This document shows positions 34,402 to 43,660 of a stretch of DNA of 64,000 nt, one piece after another. The notes beneath the pieces were generated by a model that saw only the letters and a program-made list of their open reading frames with translations, did not search any database and was not told the origin of the DNA. Within the stretch, counting starts at the first letter, position 1. Each line of letters starts with the position of its first letter. The position numbers and the translations under genes were made by a program. Origin of the DNA: Pleomorphochaeta sp963678575 (GTDB lineage Bacteria > Spirochaetota > Spirochaetia > Sphaerochaetales > Sphaerochaetaceae); contig CAXXHV010000002.1 in assembly GCA_963678575.2 (NCBI GenBank), positions 930,001-994,000 on the forward strand. The letters run 5' to 3'.

Positions 34402-35106
34402 TTAATCAAAGTTTAAAGCATTAACACAAAATGAAATAATAGCTTGTGCAATCCGTGCTCTCGATTGTGTGTCAATAAAAGTTACTTTATTGTGATTTAC
34501 CCCACTTGCCCAATTGATACTGTAGGCTAAAGCAACAAACTTTATATTAGCTTCATTGATAAGTGAAAATTCAGGACAGCCTGTCATACCTACAAAATCT
34601 GCACCAAAATGGTCAAACATCCTTATTTCAGCAGGAGTTTCTAATCTTGGTCCATTTGTACAGATATAAACACCTCCATCGTCTAAAGGAAAATTACATA
34701 AAGCAGCTTCTTTTTTCAGTTTAACCTTTAACGATAAATCAAATGGGTCTGTCATTTCTACATGAAATACATCATTAAGAGTTGAAAAAGTCGATATTCT
34801 ATTACCCCCAGTAAAATCAATAAAATCATTTATAATAGAAACAGCACCAGGAGGTAATCTCTTACTTATGGAACCAACTGTGTAAATTCCAACACATTTA
34901 TCAACATTTAATAATTTTAAAGCTTCGATATTAGCTCGATAATTAATTAAATGTGGTGGAATATCATGTGTAAGTCCATGTCTAAGTAAAATTATTGTAT
35001 CTTGTTCTTTAATATAATGAACTTTACCATATTTAGTTTCTATTTGTATTACCTTAGCTTGAGGAAATAATTCATCTATTCCTGTTCCGCCAATTATTGC
35101 ATTCAT
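34402..35106 (-). CDS. mtnP: S-methyl-5'-thioadenosine phosphorylase (purine nucleoside phosphorylase family 2)
   Basis: This 234-aa phosphorylase has the family-2 motifs GGTGIDELF at the start, RHGLTHDIPPHLINYRANI (phosphate site) near residue 43, YICTNGPRLETPAEIRMF and GMTGCPEFSLINEA. It splits methylthioadenosine, a by-product of polyamine and autoinducer synthesis, into adenine and methylthioribose-1-phosphate. It overlaps the upstream mtnA-like gene by 4 bp, which strongly supports MTA over other nucleosides. Confidence 0.88.
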   Translation of the reverse strand: MNAIIGGTGIDELFPQAKVIQIETKYGKVHYIKEQDTIILLRHGLTHDIPPHLINYRANIEALKLLNVDKCVGIYTVGSISKRLPPGAVSIINDFIDFTGGNRISTFSTLNDVFHVEMTDPFDLSLKVKLKKEAALCNFPLDDGGVYICTNGPRLETPAEIRMFDHFGADFVGMTGCPEFSLINEANIKFVALAYSINWASGVNHNKVTFIDTQSRARIAQAIISFCVNALNFD

Positions 35107-36137
35107 TCGAAAACTCCTTTAATTTCATTAGGTTTAAATATACCCTTATTTGTCACAATATTGGTAACTAAATCTGAGTTTATTATATCAAACGCTGGAT
35201 AAAGAGCATTAATGTTTGGATCACCAATATATTGATCATTGATCATTAATAATTCATTAGGATTTCTATATTCCATCTGAATATCTTTATAAGTTTTTTT
35301 AGTGGAATCGGGAGAAATAGAAAAAGCTGTATATGGTATATTATAATATTTTGCACAAATAGCATTTTGATTAGTACCAATTTTATTAACAACTGTTCCA
35401 TCCATACAAACTAAATCAGCGGCACTCATATAATGCTGAATCATATTTTTTCCCATATAAAAAGAACCCATAGAATCAGAAATTATCTTAACATCAATTG
35501 AAAGCTCTTTTAAACTAGGGGCTGTCAAACGTGTACCCTGAAAATAAGGACGTGTCTCATTTACTAAAACACTCACTTCTTTTCCACTCTCTTTTGCTAA
35601 ATAGATAGAAAGTAAAAAAGTATGTTCGGCAAAGCAAGTAGTTAAAATAGTATCCTTGTCATGTAATAAAGAAGATCCTAAAATTCCCATTTTATAATAA
35701 ATTTCATCATAATTTTTTTCAATTTCATCAATGATACTATTTAACTCAATTATTAAGTCTGTGGTATTAAATGTTGGATCAATAAATCTAGGTTTTATTT
35801 GACTTAAAACTGAATTAACTGTTCTTTTCATTGTGGTATTAGTAACTCTTGCTCTAACAATATAATCGATTTCATTTTCCAAATGCGTATAAGAAAATGG
35901 AATATTATTATTATCCATTTCACTTGCAATATATCTAAAAGCTGTTAAAGCAACTTGTAAAGGGGCACCACCTTGAGTAATCATTAATTTTAATGCATTT
36001 GCTATTTGTTGGCAATTTTGACACTCAACAAAACCTTTGTCTTTGGGAAATGTTTTGCGATTGCCAATATAAAAAATTGAACCATCAAAATGACAAATAT
36101 TATAGGGTTGTAATAAATAAGGTAATGTTTCTATCAT
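35103..36137 (-). CDS. mtnA: methylthioribose-1-phosphate isomerase (MtnA-like)
   Basis: A 344-aa member of the MtnA/eIF2B-like family. The motifs are divergent but present: GGAPLQVA for the usual RGAPAIG, TTCFAEHT with the catalytic Cys, NETRPYFQGTRLTA, and CMDGTVVNKIGT with the catalytic Asp. It turns methylthioribose-1-phosphate into methylthioribulose-1-phosphate, the next step after the co-transcribed phosphorylase. The later mtn genes are not adjacent. A weak AGAG ribosome site precedes the ATG. The sequence drift makes a related isomerase activity possible. Confidence 0.8.
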   Translation of the reverse strand: MIETLPYLLQPYNICHFDGSIFYIGNRKTFPKDKGFVECQNCQQIANALKLMITQGGAPLQVALTAFRYIASEMDNNNIPFSYTHLENEIDYIVRARVTNTTMKRTVNSVLSQIKPRFIDPTFNTTDLIIELNSIIDEIEKNYDEIYYKMGILGSSLLHDKDTILTTCFAEHTFLLSIYLAKESGKEVSVLVNETRPYFQGTRLTAPSLKELSIDVKIISDSMGSFYMGKNMIQHYMSAADLVCMDGTVVNKIGTNQNAICAKYYNIPYTAFSISPDSTKKTYKDIQMEYRNPNELLMINDQYIGDPNINALYPAFDIINSDLVTNIVTNKGIFKPNEIKGVFE

Positions 36138-36332
36138 AATTAATCTCTTAAAAATATCCTATCATAAATTTATTATAATTGATATGGTATTAGTGACCCA
36201 TAATATTTTTAAGAAAATACAAAATAAATCACATTTCTACACATTAGAAAATTAGCTTATTTAAACTCTTATATAATAATAAATTAAATCAATATATAAT
36301 AATATATGCTTATAAAATAAGAAACTTTACAT

Positions 36333-36361
36333 TTGACTATTTTGCTCTCATGCCCTAAAGT
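36333..36361 (+). promoter_or_regulatory. promoter of the FKBP gene
   Basis: TTGACT (36333-36338), 17 nt and TAAAGT (36356-36361). TAAAGT recurs as the -10 of sdaA and yhbY. Confidence 0.65.
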
Positions 36362-36410
36362 TAAGTAAATTCTATATGTATATATATAAATTAAGGAAGA
36401 ATACAGAATT

Positions 36411-37688
36411 ATGAAAATTAAAAAATTATCTTTTATTGTTGCACTTTGTGCATTAAGTTTTTTTGTTGTACCTAATGTTTTTGCTGCAGGAACAAAAGAA
36501 ATAAAATCAACCGAAACGATTGCTATGATTCAAAATATTAGTGTTAATGATAATATTTATTCATTTGATGTTTTAACAGATTCTAATGAAATTACTGTTA
36601 ATATAAACAAAAATGATGTTAATACAGTTTATAATCTTGATTCTTATATAATTGGTGATTATGTAAGTTTTAACAATCTAAATACAAATGCTGATATCAT
36701 TACTTCAACAAACATTAGATATCTTACACCTTATGTAACATCTGGAGCAATTTCCTTCATACCTGCTGAACCTCAAATAGATACACCAGAAGATGATTAT
36801 GGATTTGACAATGTTCTAGAACATGGGTTTAATTATGCTTATGGATATTCTTTAATGCAAAGTTTTAATTCACAAGGTTTATTTGTTAATGCAAATTATT
36901 TTGTTCGTGGTATATTAGATGTTATTTCTATTGATACTGATGATTTCTTCAATGTATCTCAACTACAATCTTTTATACAATCTTATCAAGAACAATTCCA
37001 AAATACTGAAATTCCAAAGAAAACTGAAAATGGAGTTGAAGCAAATTTAGATGAAATTGAAGCACTTGAAGAACCAACTATTTTAGATGATCAATTTGCT
37101 TACGCTTATGGATATTTAATAGCTGCTCAATTCTTAACCTCTGGAATTCCTGTTGATGATAATTATTTTGTTCAAGGTGTATTAGATGCTGCTTATCAAA
37201 GAGATTCTCAATTATCCCAATACCAAATGGAAAATTCAATGAGAGATTTTGAAAAGAAATTTTCTGCTGAACAAGAAAAAATATTAGCTCAATTGAAAGA
37301 AAAAAATCTTTCAGATGCTCAAGCATTTTTGGATTCAAACAAAAAACAACCTGGCATTGTAACTCTTGATTCTGGTGTTCAATATAGAATATTAACACAA
37401 GGTAATGGAGATACTCCATTAGCAGATGATGAAGTAACAATTAATTATGAATTATCTTTATTAGATGGAAGTATTATTGATAGTTCGTTTGAAAGAGGTA
37501 CTCCCGCTACATTTAACCTTACACAAGTTATCGAAGGCTTCAGAGAATCTGTAATGCAAATGACTCCTGGCGAATCAATTATTGCTTGGGTTCCACCACA
37601 AGTAGGATATGGTGAAGAAGGCAATCAAAACATTGAACCTAATTCATTATTAATTTTTAAAATTGATTTAATTTCAATTAATAAATAA
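36411..37688 (+). CDS. exported FKBP-type peptidyl-prolyl isomerase with two FKBP_N-like units
   Basis: A 425-aa secreted foldase. Signal peptide 1-25 (ends NVFA-AGTKE). Two copies of an FKBP_N-like dimerisation motif follow: FNYAYGYSLMQSF..GLFVNANYFVRGILD near residue 140 and FAYAYGYLIAAQF..GIPVDDNYFVQGVLD near 230. The C-terminal FKBP domain is at about 315-424 (SGVQYRILTQGNGDTP, DGSIIDSSFERGTP, FNLTQVIEGFRE). It probably helps fold outer-membrane or periplasmic proteins. A promoter, an AAGGA ribosome site and its own terminator make it monocistronic. Confidence 0.9.
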   Translation: MKIKKLSFIVALCALSFFVVPNVFAAGTKEIKSTETIAMIQNISVNDNIYSFDVLTDSNEITVNINKNDVNTVYNLDSYIIGDYVSFNNLNTNADIITSTNIRYLTPYVTSGAISFIPAEPQIDTPEDDYGFDNVLEHGFNYAYGYSLMQSFNSQGLFVNANYFVRGILDVISIDTDDFFNVSQLQSFIQSYQEQFQNTEIPKKTENGVEANLDEIEALEEPTILDDQFAYAYGYLIAAQFLTSGIPVDDNYFVQGVLDAAYQRDSQLSQYQMENSMRDFEKKFSAEQEKILAQLKEKNLSDAQAFLDSNKKQPGIVTLDSGVQYRILTQGNGDTPLADDEVTINYELSLLDGSIIDSSFERGTPATFNLTQVIEGFRESVMQMTPGESIIAWVPPQVGYGEEGNQNIEPNSLLIFKIDLISINK

Positions 37689-37756
37689 TTATACTAATTA
37701 ACAAAAACAGTCGATATAAATCGACTATATAAAATTAATTAGTCTATCTAATAAAT

Positions 37757-37787
37757 AAAACTCGGTTATATTATCAACCGAGTTTTT
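37757..37787. terminator. bidirectional terminator between the FKBP and GGDEF genes
   Basis: AAAACTCGGTT and AACCGAGTTTTT form a strong stem. A shorter stem, AGTCGAT/ATCGACT, lies just before it (about 37709-37726). Confidence 0.85.
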
Positions 37788-37789
37788 AT

Positions 37790-38851
37790 TTATTCAGCAA
37801 ATTCTATTTTATTTTTACCTTTTCTTTTTGCTGAATATAAGGCTAAATCTAATTTTTTATAAATTGAATTAAAGTCATTTGAATTAATTATTACATTATA
37901 AAGGTAGCCACCACTTGTTGTCATTTTAATATCGGAACCAGTCACAAATGATATTTCTTGAATCTCTCTCATAGAAAATTCATATTTACTTAAACAATTA
38001 TCTAATGAAAGATCATTACTGATAATAAAAAACTCATCTCCACCTATTCTAAAAATATTATTTTGACCAAAATTTGATTGTAAAATTTTGGCAAAATTTA
38101 AAATAAATAAATCTCCAATATCATGACCATATTTATCATTAATTATTTTTAAATCATCAATATCTATCAATAATGCAAAAACAACTTGTCCTACATATTT
38201 TTCAAACTCATAAATCAACCCTCTTCTATTTTTACATCCACTTAGTTGATCTATAGTAGATAGTATTATCAATTCATGATTTAATTTTTTCAAATTTATT
38301 TTATCTTCAATATTTGTTGTAATTGATTTATATCTATCTATAGAAATAATAATTAGGATTACATGAAAACTCACTATATTAATAATTAAAGAAGGTGAGA
38401 GTGCGTTATTCAAATAAAAAACTATAAAAAAGATTACTGCATTTATTAAATTAAACAATATCATTTCTAAGGGCGTTGCAGTTACAAAACTTACAATTAG
38501 ACTAATATTTATTAAATAAATAAATGGTACAAGGCCTCTATCATTATCAATTTTTGAAATAAAAATTCCCAATATTGAAAAAATATAAATCGCAACATTA
38601 ACAATAATCCTTTGTAATAATTTTTTATAATTATACTTATTTCTAGTGGAAAAATTAAAAAGTATGCTTAAAGTTAATAAAAAATAATATGATATTCTAT
38701 AATAAGAGGGAATTGAAATGATATAAGATGCAATAATCATAATAACAACAATAAGTATTACTAGATAAGATAAATTATGGATTCGTGTTATATTATTTGT
38801 ATTCAACTCATCTTGAACTCTTAGATTAGGGTTCTTTTTCAGAAAATGCAT
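37790..38851 (-). CDS. membrane diguanylate cyclase
   Basis: A 353-aa protein with about six N-terminal transmembrane helices (residues 20-195) and a C-terminal GGDEF domain in which the active site is intact (FRIGGDEFFII near residue 268; DIDDLKIINDKYGHDIGD upstream). It should make cyclic-di-GMP, the only such enzyme in this window, against the two EAL proteins. The start at 38851 has AAAAGGA 8 nt upstream. It follows the cytidylate-kinase-like gene within 30 bp and is likely co-transcribed with it. Confidence 0.92.
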   Translation of the reverse strand: MHFLKKNPNLRVQDELNTNNITRIHNLSYLVILIVVIMIIASYIISIPSYYRISYYFLLTLSILFNFSTRNKYNYKKLLQRIIVNVAIYIFSILGIFISKIDNDRGLVPFIYLINISLIVSFVTATPLEMILFNLINAVIFFIVFYLNNALSPSLIINIVSFHVILIIISIDRYKSITTNIEDKINLKKLNHELIILSTIDQLSGCKNRRGLIYEFEKYVGQVVFALLIDIDDLKIINDKYGHDIGDLFILNFAKILQSNFGQNNIFRIGGDEFFIISNDLSLDNCLSKYEFSMREIQEISFVTGSDIKMTTSGGYLYNVIINSNDFNSIYKKLDLALYSAKRKGKNKIEFAE

Positions 38852-38876
38852 TAAATAATCCTTTTCAATATTTTTT

Positions 38877-39518
38877 CTAATTTTTGCGCATTTTATCAAA
38901 TTCAATAATAAAATCGGCTGTTTTAGAAACCCCCAATATTGAAGAATCTACAGAAAGGTCATAATTATCTGCTTTTCCCCATTTTCGATCGGTAAAATAA
39001 TTATAATAGTGTGCTCTTGTTCTATCATTTTTCTGACATTCACTTGAAACTTTTTTTTCTGGAATTTTATATAAATTAATAGCTCTTTCACATCTTATAT
39101 CTAAGGGAGCATGTATGAAAACTGAGAGTAAACGATTTTTTTCTTCTCTTAAAACATAATCAGCACATCTACCTACAATTACACATGATTCTTTTTTAGC
39201 TATTTCTCTAATTGCATCACATTGAATCAGAAAAATTCTATCATTAATTGGTAAATCTGGTAATCCTAAATTACTAGTTGCCATAGGAAAGGCTCCAAAG
39301 GGATTGGATCCAGCCATTAATGATTGAAAAAATGAACTTGCTGCTTTCTCATCTACATTTTCAATCAAGGCTTCATTTAATCCGCTATCTTTCGAGACTA
39401 AAGAAATCAATTCTTTATCATAAAATGGTATATTTAATTTTTTTGCAATTTCACTTCCTACACGTCTACCAGCACTACCAAATTGTCTACCAATAGTATA
39501 AATTGTTCCTTGACTCAT
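38877..39518 (-). CDS. cytidylate kinase-like family protein
   Basis: A 213-aa P-loop kinase of the Cytidylate_kin2 group: TIGRQFGSAGRRVGSEIAKKL near residue 5 carries the deviant nucleotide-binding loop, then PFYDKELI and a C-terminal DRKWGKADNYDLSVDSS segment. This group is widespread in anaerobes and its substrate is not established. AGGAGG before ATG 39518 fixes the start, 14 codons inside the frame. Confidence 0.85.
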   Translation of the reverse strand: MSQGTIYTIGRQFGSAGRRVGSEIAKKLNIPFYDKELISLVSKDSGLNEALIENVDEKAASSFFQSLMAGSNPFGAFPMATSNLGLPDLPINDRIFLIQCDAIREIAKKESCVIVGRCADYVLREEKNRLLSVFIHAPLDIRCERAINLYKIPEKKVSSECQKNDRTRAHYYNYFTDRKWGKADNYDLSVDSSILGVSKTADFIIEFDKMRKN

Positions 39519-39647
39519 AATTCCTCCTATTAAAACACTTATATTATACCATATGTACAATTTTCATACAAATTTATTTTACACAAGAGTACTTTTTTTA
39601 ATTAGTTTCAGTTAAAATTGCAAATATAATTATAACTTTCATAAAAA

Positions 39648-40409
39648 TTAATTGTTATTAAAGTAATTATCTAAATATCCAAGTCTAGCATAATGAAATA
39701 AATATTGTTGAGCTAATCCTGCAAAAGGATAAAAAATACTTTCATCACACCCTTCAAATACATTTTTCATTATTTTCTTTACCCAAACATCTTTTGGAAA
39801 AACATTTAAATCATGAAGAGCAAAAAGTCTAATACATGCACTAACTTTAGGGCCAATACCTTTTATTTGTTGTAAAATAGTATCAGCTTTTTCATCTTCC
39901 ATTTTATCTATTGTTAGAAGCAAATCAGAATTATTTATTGCATCAATTATATAAGGAGCTCTAAATCCTACTTTTAAATCTCTTAATTCCTTTTCACTAA
40001 CATTTCTCATCATTTCAGGACGTGGAAATGTAAAATACCCTTTTTCAACTTCAATTCCATAAGTTTTACAAAGAGTATCATATATTCCTTCAATCCTTTT
40101 TATATTATTATTTTGACTAAGTATAAAACAAATAATTGTTTCCCATAAATCCTGTTTTAAAATATGTATTTCATTACAAGTATTAATTGCTTTATTTAAT
40201 ACTGGATGCATTTCTTTAATTGTAGTTAATGTTTCTTTATAGTTAAAATGCATATCTAAATAATTAATTAAATATGGATCAGTAATAACACTATTATTAT
40301 TTATTCTATAAACTCTATTATTTAAAACAGCAACATAGTTCTCAGCTTCTCTTCTCCAACAAAAACTTTGTCCACAGAAAAGAGTATTTTCTAAATCAAA
40401 ATTTATCAT
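39648..40409 (-). CDS. 8-oxoguanine DNA glycosylase (OGG1-like)
   Basis: A 253-aa HhH-GPD glycosylase with the OGG1-type segment CGQSFCWRR at residues 12-20, the helix-hairpin-helix LQQIKGIGPKVSACI with the catalytic Lys, and VFPKDVWVKK with the catalytic Asp. It removes oxidised guanine and nicks the strand. No iron-sulfur cysteines follow, unlike Nth. GAGG precedes the ATG. Confidence 0.88.
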   Translation of the reverse strand: MINFDLENTLFCGQSFCWRREAENYVAVLNNRVYRINNNSVITDPYLINYLDMHFNYKETLTTIKEMHPVLNKAINTCNEIHILKQDLWETIICFILSQNNNIKRIEGIYDTLCKTYGIEVEKGYFTFPRPEMMRNVSEKELRDLKVGFRAPYIIDAINNSDLLLTIDKMEDEKADTILQQIKGIGPKVSACIRLFALHDLNVFPKDVWVKKIMKNVFEGCDESIFYPFAGLAQQYLFHYARLGYLDNYFNNN

Positions 40410-40436
40410 TTTTACCTCAAAAAAATATAATATAAT

Positions 40437-41354
40437 TTATTTATTATAATTAAATAAATCTGTAGAGAGATATCTCTCACCACTATCAGGAAAGATTACA
40501 ACAATGTTTTTCTCACTTACTGTATTACTAACATCGATTGCTGCTTGGAAGGCTGCTCCTGATGAAATTCCAACTAATAATGCTTCATTTTTAGATAAAT
40601 TCCTACTTTGTTCAAAAGCATCATCATCTTTTATTTTTATTATTTGATCAACTAAATTACTATTATATAAACTAGGTATAAACCCAGCACCTATTCCTTG
40701 AATCTTATGTGTCCCTGATTTTCCATTAGATAACACATCAGAAGAATAAGGCTCAACTGCAATAACTTTAATTTTTGGGTTCATCTCTTTTAAATATTTA
40801 GCACAACCTGAAAGAGTACCACTAGTTCCAACAGTAGCTATAAATATGTCTATTTTTCCTTCTAAATCTTTATATATCTCTCGAGCAGTAGTTTTATAAT
40901 GTGCTAAAGCATTAGCTTGGTTATCAAATTGAGAAGGCATGAAACTGTTTTTTGTATTTTTCACTAATTCATTTGCTTTTTCAATTGCTCCTCTCATCCC
41001 TTCTCTGCCTTCTGTTAAAACAATCTCTGCACCTAAGGACTTTAAAAGCATTCTTCTTTCAATACTCATTGAATCTGGCATTACAAGTATACATTTATAA
41101 CCTTTTATAATAGAAATATATGCTAATGCTATTCCGGTATTCCCACTTGTTGGTTCAATAATTACACTTGAAGGTTGTAACAAACCTTTTTTTTCTGCTT
41201 CTTCTATCATAAACAAAGCAGCCCTATCCTTTATACTTGATAAAGGATTAAATGATTCAACTTTTGCATAAATATTATTTGACGTTTTATTTAATTTATT
41301 TATTTTTACGAGTGGTGTATTTCCTATTGCCTCAGTAATATTATTAATTAGCAT
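40437..41354 (-). CDS. cysK: cysteine synthase
   Basis: O-acetylserine sulfhydrylase, a PLP enzyme making cysteine from O-acetylserine and sulfide. The 305-aa protein has the PLP lysine in NPLSSIKDRAA near residue 40, PTSGNTGIALA near 69 and the GIGAGFIPSLY loop. AGGAGG precedes the ATG. It lies 27 bp upstream of the glycosylase gene in the same direction. Confidence 0.95.
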   Translation of the reverse strand: MLINNITEAIGNTPLVKINKLNKTSNNIYAKVESFNPLSSIKDRAALFMIEEAEKKGLLQPSSVIIEPTSGNTGIALAYISIIKGYKCILVMPDSMSIERRMLLKSLGAEIVLTEGREGMRGAIEKANELVKNTKNSFMPSQFDNQANALAHYKTTAREIYKDLEGKIDIFIATVGTSGTLSGCAKYLKEMNPKIKVIAVEPYSSDVLSNGKSGTHKIQGIGAGFIPSLYNSNLVDQIIKIKDDDAFEQSRNLSKNEALLVGISSGAAFQAAIDVSNTVSEKNIVVIFPDSGERYLSTDLFNYNK

Positions 41355-41645
41355 AAACTCCTCCTATACTTTACTAAGAAAATATTTTTATAATTATTTT
41401 TATAATATATTTTATTCTATCTAATAACAATAAGTTAAATAAAACATATAATTAAAAAAAATATTTGTTTACTAACATACTAATTTACTGATGACTAATA
41501 AATAATATCAAACTTTTATTGAAATATTTACTATTAATATAAATTCATTATAATTGTGTGGTTACCCCTTTTCAAAAAGTTAAGATAAGTTTATTATTGC
41601 TACGAATTAAAAAATGCATTTAAAATTTTTTGATTTGAGGAAAAC

Positions 41646-42053
41646 ATGGAAACTAAAATTAATAAAGAATTCAAAGACTTTTATTTAGTAGTTAAAAAAG
41701 AACTTGGTGATGTTTGTTTTGAAAATATTATTGATCAATTAAATACACATAAATATTTTCTGGGACAAAGACTAGGCAGAAACCCCAATTTAGAAGAGAC
41801 AATTGAATCTTATAAAAATGAAATATTTTTACCAGTATGCAAATTAATAAAAAACTGGGAATTTGATATTGCTTTTAAAAAAGAGCAAAGAGAATGCTTA
41901 TATTTTTCATTTTTAAAACACTTATATTTACAAAGAAAAGAGCAACCATCTCTAAATATAGAAACAGTAGCTCATGATTTTTGCCTTAATTATGGAGACA
42001 ATAAGAGAGGAAGATTATTAGTTAATCTTTTGTTAAAATGTAAGGCCTGTTAA
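41646..42053 (+). CDS. hypothetical protein
   Basis: A 135-aa, mostly helical, charged protein without signal or membrane segments; it ends in KCKAC. I do not recognise it. GAGG 6 nt before the ATG supports translation. It overlaps the convergent DJ-1 gene by 4 bp and has 291 bp of AT-rich sequence upstream with no other gene. Confidence 0.55.
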   Translation: METKINKEFKDFYLVVKKELGDVCFENIIDQLNTHKYFLGQRLGRNPNLEETIESYKNEIFLPVCKLIKNWEFDIAFKKEQRECLYFSFLKHLYLQRKEQPSLNIETVAHDFCLNYGDNKRGRLLVNLLLKCKAC

Positions 42054-42595
42054 CGGGCAATAAACCCTTTTTTAAGCTCAAACATTTTTTCTTCGCCAAT
42101 AACTTCTTTTACTATTGTAAATGCAAATTCTTCAGCAACTCCAGGGCCTTGAGCTGTAATTACTTTTTTATCAACTATGCATCTTTCATCATGTGTAAAA
42201 TTAATTGCAGGCGCAACTTTCTCCATTGACGGATAACAGGTTGCTTTTTTGTCATCCAATATTCCTGTATTTGCTAAAACAACAGCAGGAGCTGCACATA
42301 GTGCACAAACAAAACCTTTTTGAGATGTATTAATAACTCTTCTTATTACTTCGAAACTATTTGCCAAATTACTACTACCTGGCATACCTCCGGGTAATAC
42401 AATGACATCATAAGTTTCTTGAGCTTCTGAAATTTCCATATCACAAACTATTTTGATATTATGTGAACTAATAACTTCTGTGCTATCAACTCCAGCCACG
42501 TCAACTTCCATTCCACTTCTTCTCAAGATATCAATTGGGACAATTGCTTCAGTTTCCTCAAATCCTTGTGCTAAACAAACTAATGCTTTTATCAT
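42050..42595 (-). CDS. DJ-1/PfpI family protein
   Basis: A 181-aa DJ-1 superfamily protein with the nucleophile-elbow Cys in CALCAAPAVVLANTG near residue 101 and DVIVLPGGMPGSSNL near 65. Members act as glyoxalases, chaperones or redox sensors; which applies here cannot be read from sequence. Its ATG overlaps the aroF/G-type gene stop by 4 bp, so translation is coupled. Confidence 0.88.
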   Translation of the reverse strand: MIKALVCLAQGFEETEAIVPIDILRRSGMEVDVAGVDSTEVISSHNIKIVCDMEISEAQETYDVIVLPGGMPGSSNLANSFEVIRRVINTSQKGFVCALCAAPAVVLANTGILDDKKATCYPSMEKVAPAINFTHDERCIVDKKVITAQGPGVAEEFAFTIVKEVIGEEKMFELKKGFIAR

Positions 42596-43644
42596 CTTTT
42601 ATTTCCTTTTAAACTTTCATAAGCAGATACTAATAATTTCTCTGTTTCATCAATTGAAATACATTCATCTGTAATACTAACTCCATAATCGAGTAAATCT
42701 AAATCATCAGAAATATTCTGTGACCCTGATTTTATATTACTTTCAATCATAAAACCTCTTATACTAGTTTCTCCAAAATTAATTTGATCAATTACACTTC
42801 TTAATACTCTTTCCTGTCTATATGCCTTTTTACCACTATTAGCATGAGAACAGTCAATAATTATCGAAGGATTTAAATTGTTTTTTATTAAACTTTCTCT
42901 TGCTTCTTCGACTTTTTCATCATAGTAATTTGGTCCGTTATTACCACCTCTTAATATTAAGTGACCTAATTCATTTCCACTAGTTCTTATTACAGACATA
43001 TTACCTAATCTATCAACGCCTATAAAGGCAGAAGGTAAAGCAGCACTTTTTATGGCATTAATTGCATTTGAAATACAACCATTTGTACTATTTTTAAACC
43101 CTACTGCAACGGATAATCCTGATGATAAATTTCTATGCGTTTGGCTTTCAGTTGTTCTAGCACCAATGGCTGACCAACTCATTAATTCATCAATATACTG
43201 AGGAACTACAGGATCTAATACCTCACAACCTACAGGAAGTCCTAATTTAATTATATCTATCAGTAACGTTCTAGCTAAAACAAGTCCTTTCTCAATATTA
43301 TAAGTTCCATCTATATCTGGATCAATAATTAAACCTTTCCAGCCACCAACTGTTCTTGGTTTTTCAAAATATGTTCGCATAACAACATAAATCTTATCAC
43401 TTATTTTTAATGAAATTTCTTTTAACTTTAAAGCATATTCCATAGCAGCTTTTGGATCATGAATGGAACAAGGTCCAACAATAGCTAAAATTCTATCATC
43501 TTTATTTAAAATAATATTATTTACAATCTTTCTACTTTCTTCAATATGGGCTTCTACTTCTTTTGTAGTTGGAATTTTCTCTTGTAATTCCTTTGATGTT
43601 ACTAATGGCTCATAGCCTTTAATTCTAATATCTGTATTATGCAT
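42592..43644 (-). CDS. 3-deoxy-7-phosphoheptulonate synthase (DAHP synthase, class I AroFGH type)
   Basis: DAHP synthase condenses PEP and erythrose-4-phosphate, the first shikimate step. The 350-aa protein has LAIVGPCSIHDP near residue 53, MRTYFEKPRTVGGWKGL near 90 and CSHANSGKK near 260. The AroF/G/H type is usually feedback-inhibited by an aromatic amino acid; which one is not evident. AGAGGA precedes the ATG. It lies in an operon with acyl-CoA synthetase upstream and DJ-1 downstream. Confidence 0.94.
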   Translation of the reverse strand: MHNTDIRIKGYEPLVTSKELQEKIPTTKEVEAHIEESRKIVNNIILNKDDRILAIVGPCSIHDPKAAMEYALKLKEISLKISDKIYVVMRTYFEKPRTVGGWKGLIIDPDIDGTYNIEKGLVLARTLLIDIIKLGLPVGCEVLDPVVPQYIDELMSWSAIGARTTESQTHRNLSSGLSVAVGFKNSTNGCISNAINAIKSAALPSAFIGVDRLGNMSVIRTSGNELGHLILRGGNNGPNYYDEKVEEARESLIKNNLNPSIIIDCSHANSGKKAYRQERVLRSVIDQINFGETSIRGFMIESNIKSGSQNISDDLDLLDYGVSITDECISIDETEKLLVSAYESLKGNKR

Positions 43645-43660
43645 TTAATCCTCTGAATTA

